A stretch of 10,217 bases of DNA. Source: Dehalococcoidia bacterium (lineage in GTDB: Bacteria; Chloroflexota; Dehalococcoidia; Tepidiformales; Tepidiformaceae). The translations under genes and the position numbers were made by a program. Below, piece after piece: positions 5,565 through 10,217 of the stretch (position 1 is the stretch's first letter; every line of letters begins with the position of its first letter). The DNA lies in contig SLAK01000174.1 of NCBI GenBank assembly GCA_007126855.1, forward strand, positions 1 to 10,217. The letters are read 5' to 3'. The notes beneath the pieces are model-generated. The model was not told where the DNA came from, searched no databases, and was given only the letters and a program-made list of their open reading frames with translations.

Positions 5565-8270
5565 ATGACTTCGGTTTCGGAACGCAAGCAACTCCCGCCT
5601 GCATACGACCCGAAGTCGGTAGAACAGCCCATCTACCAGCAGTGGGAAGAGCGGGGCTATTTCCGCCCGCGCGGCGGCCCCGACGCAAAGCCCTACTGCA
5701 TCATCATGCCGCCGCCCAACGTCACCGGTGAGCTGCACCTGGGCCATGGCCTGGAAGACGCCCTCACCGATGCCCTGGTCCGCTGGCACCGCATGCTCGG
5801 CGAAAAAGTCCTCTGGCTTCCCGGCGAAGACCACGCCGGCATCGCCACGCAGAACGTCATCGAGCGCGAACTCGAAAAAGAAGGCGTCGACCGCCACGAC
5901 ATTGGCCGTGACGCCTTCATCGAGCGCACCTGGCAATGGGTCCGGAAGTACCGCCACCGCATCGTCGACCAGCATCGCAAGCTGGGCGCCAGCGCCGACT
6001 GGGAGCGCGACGTCTTCACCCTCGACCCCGGCATTGTCCGCGCCGTCCGCAAAACCTTCGTCGACCTCTATAACGACGGCCTCATCTACCGCGGCCTGCG
6101 CATGATCAACTGGTGCCCGCGCTGCGAAACCGCGCTGAGCGATCTCGAGGTCGACTACGTCGAGGAGCAGTCAAAGCTCTACTACTTCCGCTACCCCATG
6201 GTCGGCGAAGGTGGCATGCCCCTCCCGGATGCAGTGCTCGTCGCCACCACCCGCCCCGAAACCATGCTCGGCGACACCGGCGTCGCCGTGAACCCTGACG
6301 ACGAACGCTACGAAGACAAGATCGGCCGCATGCTCCTCCTGCCTATCGTCGGCCGCGAGATCCCCGTCGTCTCCGACGATGCCGTCGCCGCCGAATTCGG
6401 TACGGGCGCCGTCAAGGTCACGCCCGGCCATGACCCCGCCGACTGGGAGATCGGCCAGCGCCACGACCTCGATGTCGTCGTCGTCATCGACAAAAAGGGC
6501 ATCATGAACGAAGAGGCAGGGCCCTACGAAGGCATGACCATCGACGAGACGCGCGAGAGCATCGTCGCCGACCTCGACGCCGAAGGCTTCCTCGACCACA
6601 TCGAAGACTATGCCCACAGCGTCGGCCACTGCTCGCGCTGCAAGACGCCGGTCCAGCCCATCCCCAGCGAGCAGTGGTGGGTCGATGTCCACAAGGAATA
6701 CGCGCCTGGCGCCTCACTCTCCAGCGCCGCGGCAGCCGCAGTCCGCGATGGCCTTATCCGCATGGTGCCCCAGCGCTTCGAGAAGGTGTACCTCAACTGG
6801 ATGGACAACATCCGCGACTGGTGCATCAGCCGCCAGCTCTGGTGGGGCCACCAGATCCCCGTCTGGTACTGCGACGCCTGCAACGCCATGACCGTCCAGG
6901 AAGATGACCCCGACGCCTGCCCGGAGTGCGGCGGCGCCCTGCGCCAGGACGAAGACGTGCTCGATACCTGGTTCTCCTCGGGCCTCGCCCCCCACGCCGA
7001 CCTCGGCTGGCCCGATGACACCGAGGACCTCCGGACCTTCTACCCCACCACCGACATGCAGATGGGCTACGACATCATGTTCTTCTGGAACGCCCGGATG
7101 ATCATGATGTCCATGTACAACATGCGCGATCTGGGGCGCGACAGCTCCATCCCCTATCGCACCGTCCTCTTCCATGGCCTCATCCGCGACGCCAAAGGCG
7201 ACAAGATGACCAAGTCCCGCGGCAACGTCGTGGACCCCCTGGTCTCCGCCAGCCAGTATGGCGCCGATGCGTTCCGATTCGCCCTCCTCGCCGGCGCCAC
7301 CCTTGGCGCCGACCAGCGCTACACCGACGAACGCCTCGAAGCCGCCCGCAACTTCGCGAATAAGCTCTGGAACAGCGCCCGCTTTGTCCTCTCGAAGCTC
7401 GGTGACGCCCCCATCGAATGCCCGGCCTTGTCCGGCCGCGAAGCCCTGGCGCTCGAGGACCGCTGGATCCTCTCCCGCCTCGAGCAGCTCCGCATCGACG
7501 TGGATTCGCTGCTCACTGCCTACCAGGTCGGCGAAGCCGGCCGCACTATCGAAGACTTCTTCTGGGGCGAGTTCTGCGACTGGTACATCGAGATGGCCAA
7601 GGTCCGGCTGAACGCTGGCGACGAACAGCCCCGCGCCGTCCTCGCCCACGTCCTCGACCACAGCCTGCGCCTCCTCCACCCCATCATGCCCTTCGTCACC
7701 GAAGCCCTCTGGCAGGCGCTCCGCGATAACCTGCCCGGTGAAGAATCCGACATGCTCATCGTTTCCAGCTACCCTCGCAATGAACCCGGGTGGAAGGATG
7801 CCGCCGCCGAGGCTGCGATGAGCCACGTCATCGAAGCCAACCGCGCCATCCGGAACCTTCGTGCCGAAAACCGCGTCCCTGCTGCCGACCGCCCGAAGGT
7901 TTACCTGCGCGCGGCCGACTACGCCGACGCCCTGCGCGAGACGCTTGGCGCCACAGAGTTCACCTCCCGCGTTGAAGTCGAGGTGCTTGCGCCCGGTGCC
8001 GAGCTGCCCCAGGCCGAATTCGCCTTCCAGCGCATCGCGGATACCGAGATCGCGCTCGCCCTCCCCGAAGTCGACGTCGCTGCCGAACGCCAGCGCCTGG
8101 AAAAAGAGCTCGCCGACGCCGAGGCCCACGCCGCCCGGCTCGAAAAGCAGCTTTCTAACGAGAACTTCCTGGCCAAGGCCCCGGACCACGTCAAAGAGGG
8201 CATGCAAAACACCCTCGCCGAAACCCGCCAGCGCATCGAAGGCCTCCGGGAGCGCCTCGCCGCGCTCTAG
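5565..8270 (+). CDS. valS: Valyl-tRNA synthetase
   Basis: This complete 901-residue class Ia aminoacyl-tRNA synthetase charges tRNA-Val in the cytoplasm and hydrolyses wrongly formed Thr-tRNA-Val. The catalytic Rossmann fold carries PPPNVTGELHLGHG, with the HIGH-type motif HLGHG at 58-62. The KMSKS-type loop is KMTKS at 547-551, followed by RGNVVDP. The inserted editing domain shows TTRPETMLGDTGVAV (from 228) and GTGAVKVTPGHDP (279-291). Zinc-binding-like CxxC pairs occur at Cys184/187, Cys356/359, Cys436/439 and Cys452/455; the last two form a typical ribbon. After the helical anticodon-binding domain, residues about 840-901 form the C-terminal coiled-coil tRNA arm (AAERQRLEKELADAEAHAARLEKQL). 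These features exclude the isoleucyl and leucyl enzymes. Length is normal and no damage is visible. It lies downstream of the LexA-type gene and may receive read-through from it. The DUF4160 gene begins two bases after its stop. Confidence 0.97.
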   Translation: MTSVSERKQLPPAYDPKSVEQPIYQQWEERGYFRPRGGPDAKPYCIIMPPPNVTGELHLGHGLEDALTDALVRWHRMLGEKVLWLPGEDHAGIATQNVIERELEKEGVDRHDIGRDAFIERTWQWVRKYRHRIVDQHRKLGASADWERDVFTLDPGIVRAVRKTFVDLYNDGLIYRGLRMINWCPRCETALSDLEVDYVEEQSKLYYFRYPMVGEGGMPLPDAVLVATTRPETMLGDTGVAVNPDDERYEDKIGRMLLLPIVGREIPVVSDDAVAAEFGTGAVKVTPGHDPADWEIGQRHDLDVVVVIDKKGIMNEEAGPYEGMTIDETRESIVADLDAEGFLDHIEDYAHSVGHCSRCKTPVQPIPSEQWWVDVHKEYAPGASLSSAAAAAVRDGLIRMVPQRFEKVYLNWMDNIRDWCISRQLWWGHQIPVWYCDACNAMTVQEDDPDACPECGGALRQDEDVLDTWFSSGLAPHADLGWPDDTEDLRTFYPTTDMQMGYDIMFFWNARMIMMSMYNMRDLGRDSSIPYRTVLFHGLIRDAKGDKMTKSRGNVVDPLVSASQYGADAFRFALLAGATLGADQRYTDERLEAARNFANKLWNSARFVLSKLGDAPIECPALSGREALALEDRWILSRLEQLRIDVDSLLTAYQVGEAGRTIEDFFWGEFCDWYIEMAKVRLNAGDEQPRAVLAHVLDHSLRLLHPIMPFVTEALWQALRDNLPGEESDMLIVSSYPRNEPGWKDAAAEAAMSHVIEANRAIRNLRAENRVPAADRPKVYLRAADYADALRETLGATEFTSRVEVEVLAPGAELPQAEFAFQRIADTEIALALPEVDVAAERQRLEKELADAEAHAARLEKQLSNENFLAKAPDHVKEGMQNTLAETRQRIEGLRERLAAL

Positions 8271-8272
8271 CC

Positions 8273-8533
8273 ATGCCCGAGATCAGCCGCTTCTATGGTG
8301 TTCGCATTTACATGTACGCGAACGATCACCCGCCGCCGCACTTTCACGCACGGTACGCGGAACATCAGGTGCTTGTGCGATTTGATAGGATCGAGGTCTA
8401 CCGCGGTTCTTTACCACAGCGCGAGCAGTCGATGGTGCTTGAGTGGGCAATATTGAACCGAGAGCAGCTCTTCGCTAACTGGGAGATGTTACGGAGTGGC
8501 AAGCTCCCCCGGCGCATCGAGCCAATGCGATAG
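8273..8533 (+). CDS. DUF4160 family small protein
   Basis: This 86-residue protein has the DUF4160 pattern: MPEISRFYGVRIYMY at the N-terminus and NDHPPPHFHARY with His19, His23 and His25. The remainder is a short basic domain ending KLPRRIEPMR. The function is not established. DUF4160 genes are commonly next to a DUF2442 gene, as here, and such pairs have been regarded as candidate toxin-antitoxin modules with DUF4160 as the likelier toxin; that role is inference. The ATG is two bases after the valS stop and has no close SD, yet MP-x-IS-x-F is the usual family start, so translation may be coupled to valS. The gene is clearly less GC-rich than valS and uses codons such as TTA and ATA that its neighbours avoid, which suggests transfer. 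Confidence 0.85.
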   Translation: MPEISRFYGVRIYMYANDHPPPHFHARYAEHQVLVRFDRIEVYRGSLPQREQSMVLEWAILNREQLFANWEMLRSGKLPRRIEPMR

Positions 8534-8537
8534 GCAT

Positions 8538-8547
8538 GAGGAGAGGG
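8538..8547 (+). promoter_or_regulatory. Purine-rich Shine-Dalgarno for the DUF2442 gene
   Basis: GAGGAGAGGG ends nine bases before ATG 8557. It favours that start over ATG 8536, which overlaps the SD itself and has no ribosome-binding sequence of its own. Confidence 0.6.
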
Positions 8548-8556
8548 TTCAATAAT

Positions 8557-8838
8557 ATGGAAAAGCTCCCTGACGTCACTCGAGTCGAATACGTGGGCGA
8601 CTATCGATTGTTCCTTGTCTTCTCCGACAGCGAACAAGGCGAGGTCGACCTTGAGCCTGCTCTGCGCGCTAACCCGCAGGGGTTCTTCGCTGAGCTGCTT
8701 GATCGGGATTTGTTCGCCCGGGCTTTCGTCGATCCAGACGCAGGCACCGTTGCATGGCCTAACGGGGCGGATTGGGATCCCCTGGTGTTGTACTCCATGG
8801 CTACGGGTACGCCCCTGCCTGACGCGCACACTGTCTGA
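8557..8838 (+). CDS. DUF2442 family small protein
   Basis: This 93-residue protein fits DUF2442. It opens with P-D-V-x-x-V-E-Y-x-x-x-Y-R-L-F-L-x-F-x-D and E-G-E-V-D-L style strands. An F-F-A-E-L segment follows, then the family signature around F-V-D-P-D-A-G-T-V-A-W-P-N-G-A-D-W-D-P-L-V-L-Y (58-79). It lies 23 bases after the DUF4160 stop on the same strand, a tight two-gene unit. By context it would be the antitoxin or partner of that protein; this is inferred from pairing only. Codon use is less C/G-biased than in the surrounding genes, as for DUF4160. A longer form from ATG 8536 would add seven residues (MRRGFNN). The stop lies 11 bases from the end of the convergent HAD gene, with no clear terminator between them. 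Confidence 0.82.
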   Translation: MEKLPDVTRVEYVGDYRLFLVFSDSEQGEVDLEPALRANPQGFFAELLDRDLFARAFVDPDAGTVAWPNGADWDPLVLYSMATGTPLPDAHTV

Positions 8839-8849
8839 ATCGACAATCG

Positions 8850-9524
8850 TCAATAGACCAGCATCTCCACCACCCCCGCCGTATCCCCCAGGTCCTCCAC
8901 CGCCATGTCCGCGCCCGCGGCAAGCAACTCCTCCGGCGTGAACCGCCCCGTGCCAACACCCAGCGACCGCGCACCGGCTGCCTTCGCCGCTTCGACGTCG
9001 AGCGGCGTGTCCCCGATCACCAGCGCGTTCGTCGCCTTCGCCGGCGCCTCGTGCGCTGCCGCTATCGATTCGATCGCGCTCACGATGACGTCGCTGCGTA
9101 CAGTCGTTGAATCGCCGAATCCCCCGCCGCGAAATCGCTCCCACAGCCCGTAGCGACGCAGCTTCGCCTCCGCGCCGCGCCGCATGTTCCCTGTCGCCAG
9201 TCCAATGGCCACGGGCTCCTCCTGCAGCGCTGCCAGCAACTCGTGTACACCCGGCATTACCCGTCCGGAGCGCTCCTTCAGGGCCACCGGCAGCTCGCGC
9301 AGATAGGCTTCCGAGAATTCGTCCAGCCGCTCCTCCGGTGCCTTGTCGTAGCGGCCAAGCGCCTCAAGGAATATGCCCCGGTCCGTCCGGCCATCGAACA
9401 TGATGCCTTCCGTCGGCTTCTCCACTCCGAACATCCGCTCCAGCGCGCGGTCCATCGCTAATCGCCCGGCTCCGCCCGAATGGATCAGCGTCAGGTCGAC
9501 ATCAAAAAGCAGTAACCTGGTCAC
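8850..9524 (-). CDS. HAD-superfamily hydrolase (phosphoglycolate phosphatase-like)
   Basis: This 224-residue cytoplasmic phosphatase of the haloacid dehalogenase superfamily, subfamily I, would hydrolyse a small phosphate ester through an aspartyl-phosphate. All four motifs are visible: LLLFDVDLTL with nucleophile Asp8 and acid/base Asp10, LATGN with Thr111, Lys121 in AEAKLRRYGL, and VIGDTPLDVEAA with Asp172 and Asp176 for Mg2+. The helical cap (about 15-85) includes FDGRTDRGIFLEALGRYD. I chose the GTG at 9524 because motif I should lie within about ten residues of the start. The open frame continues to a TTG at 9587 but adds only a low-complexity basic stretch. Upstream of the GTG are GAGAAT (six bases away) and a weak GGAAA. 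It converges on the DUF2442 gene and is divergent from the DinB-fold gene. The substrate cannot be told from sequence. Confidence 0.88.
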   Translation of the reverse strand: MTRLLLFDVDLTLIHSGGAGRLAMDRALERMFGVEKPTEGIMFDGRTDRGIFLEALGRYDKAPEERLDEFSEAYLRELPVALKERSGRVMPGVHELLAALQEEPVAIGLATGNMRRGAEAKLRRYGLWERFRGGGFGDSTTVRSDVIVSAIESIAAAHEAPAKATNALVIGDTPLDVEAAKAAGARSLGVGTGRFTPEELLAAGADMAVEDLGDTAGVVEMLVY

Positions 9525-9581
9525 GTTTCCATTCTCGCGCGCCCGGCTCTTACGTGTGGTGAACCGGCCTCCACCCTCCTT

Positions 9582-9609
9582 TTGCAATTTCCGGCGGCCT
9601 CCCTAGTCT
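9582..9609 (+). promoter_or_regulatory. Candidate promoter TTGCAA, 16 bp, TAGTCT for the DinB-fold gene
   Basis: TTGCAA (9582-9587) and TAGTCT (9604-9609) are 16 bases apart. The -10 box ends six bases before the GTG at 9616, again predicting a leaderless or near-leaderless mRNA. A GGAG at 9610-9613 is only two bases from the GTG, too near for a normal SD. Confidence 0.5.
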
Positions 9610-9615
9610 GGAGAT

Positions 9616-10167
9616 GTGAGCAGTATCAGACCCTTGCCAGAAATCCGCTCTGTCCTTCAGCGGGCGCGTAACAACCGCCTGGTCCTCGAGCAACTGCTCG
9701 ACCAGGTGCCCGGCGAACGCTGGCGCAACCAGGCCGACGGCGACGCCTGGACCGCTCGCGCCCACCTGGAGCACCTGGCCACCATCGATACCGTCACCTA
9801 TGAGCTCCTGGAGTCCCCCGGTGAGCGAGGCTTCGGCCTCGACCACCACGTGCTCATGCGCCGCTCCGCGCTCATGGCCGAAGTTGCCGGCAGCCCCGTC
9901 GACGAACTCCGCGATGCCATGGCCGCTTCGCGCGAAGCCCTGGTTGGCCATATCGCCCGCTTCGACGACGAGTGGCTCGCAATGCCGGTCGTGGTCACTC
10001 TCCCGGGTGCTTATCCGCCCGAGCAGGCCATCTCCATGCGCGCCTATCTCGCCTCCTGGGCCGAACACGATGCTGAACACGCCGAAGCCATCCGCGCTGC
10101 CATCACCGCGTCCATCCAGCCGGGGGCGCTCAGCGCGGCTGTGCGCATTCGCCGGAAGGACGGCTAA
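9616..10167 (+). CDS. DinB-fold metal-binding protein (DinB_2/YfiT type)
   Basis: This 183-residue protein is predicted to be a four-helix bundle of the DinB/YfiT superfamily. Helix one contains RNNRLVLEQLLDQVPGERW, followed by the typical D-A-W-T-A-R-A-H-L-E-H-L segment with His50 and His53. The late helix YLASWAEHDAEHAEAI carries His151 and His155. Together these give the usual histidine metal site, probably for Zn2+ or Ni2+. Superfamily members include thiol-transferases and damage-inducible proteins of unknown activity; this one cannot be assigned further. The start must be GTG 9616, since the overlapping ATG at 9614 is followed at once by TGA. Despite the family name, its promoter shows no LexA-type palindrome. 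It is divergent from the HAD gene. Its TAA overlaps the TAG of a possible minus-strand gene entering from the right edge. Confidence 0.85.
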   Translation: MSSIRPLPEIRSVLQRARNNRLVLEQLLDQVPGERWRNQADGDAWTARAHLEHLATIDTVTYELLESPGERGFGLDHHVLMRRSALMAEVAGSPVDELRDAMAASREALVGHIARFDDEWLAMPVVVTLPGAYPPEQAISMRAYLASWAEHDAEHAEAIRAAITASIQPGALSAAVRIRRKDG

Positions 10168-10217
10168 CCCGCAGTCTCCTGAGCCTCGCGCCGCAGAACA
10201 CCGGCCTCTTTGCCCAG
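10164..10217 (-). CDS. Possible C-terminal end of a minus-strand gene
   Basis: On the minus strand an open frame enters from the right edge and runs 17 codons (LGKEAGVLRREAQETAG) to a TAG at 10166-10164. Codons are C/G-biased and the peptide could form a charged helix. The arrangement copies the tail-to-tail overlap of the FKBP and phosphotransferase genes, where the same CTAA tetranucleotide holds both stops. Seventeen open codons are weak evidence in GC-rich DNA, so this may be chance. Confidence 0.3.
   Translation of the reverse strand: MGKEAGVLRREAQETAG

Noticed and set aside
6714..8207. Minus-strand open frame of 497 codons over valS
   Set aside because: It is antisense to a highly conserved synthetase, with Gly/Val/Ala/Glu-rich composition caused by codon bias.
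8398..9144. Minus-strand open frame of 248 codons across the DUF pair and into the HAD gene
   Set aside because: It overlaps three supported genes and reads as low-complexity Arg/Gly-rich sequence without a domain.
9614..9619. ATG at 9614 as start of the DinB-fold gene
   Set aside because: The next codon is TGA. The overlapping GTG at 9616 opens the conserved frame.

Overview
The window is about 10.2 kb of GC-rich bacterial DNA with strong C/G-ending codon bias and dense packing. No gap between genes exceeds about 200 bases. No rRNA, tRNA, insertion sequence, CRISPR array or attachment site was seen. The source is probably an environmental bacterium from a GC-rich, Gram-positive-like lineage. 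Chloroflexota is my best guess, with Actinobacteria-like groups as the alternative. This rests on a GAAC-N4-GTTC type LexA operator, several start codons lying directly downstream of a TANNNT box with no convincing Shine-Dalgarno (SD) sequence, and the general character of the proteins. It is inference, since no phylogenetic marker was searched.

Left part (1-2271, plus strand): the 3' end of a family III CoA-transferase, then a GC-rich hairpin, then a class I/II PLP aminotransferase of the methionine/kynurenine aminotransferase type, then a lipoprotein FKBP-type prolyl isomerase with an acidic, 7-residue-repeat linker. The isomerase meets the next gene tail to tail, and the two stop codons overlap.

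Middle part (2268-5470): a minus-strand ATP-grasp/swivelling-histidine phosphotransferase whose architecture fits rifampicin phosphotransferase better than PEP synthase. It is divergent from an unrecognised 212-residue basic protein. The unrecognised gene has the best promoter in the window: a perfect TTGACA -35 box and a TACACT -10 box. The 16-bp spacer between them is filled by a palindrome of the LexA/DinR type (TGTAGAAC-AAAT-GTTCTACA). It therefore looks like a DNA-damage-inducible gene of unknown function.

Right part (5565-10217): a complete valyl-tRNA synthetase gene, then two small less GC-biased genes (DUF4160 and DUF2442) that look like a transferred toxin-antitoxin-like pair, then a minus-strand HAD phosphatase and a divergent DinB-fold metal-binding protein. 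A possible C-terminal fragment of a further minus-strand gene runs off the right edge.

Most genes are unrelated housekeeping or accessory functions, not one pathway. The points of most interest are the SOS-type promoter with its unknown protein, the rifampicin-phosphotransferase-like enzyme beside it, the recurrent leaderless-type start signals, and the DUF4160/DUF2442 pair.
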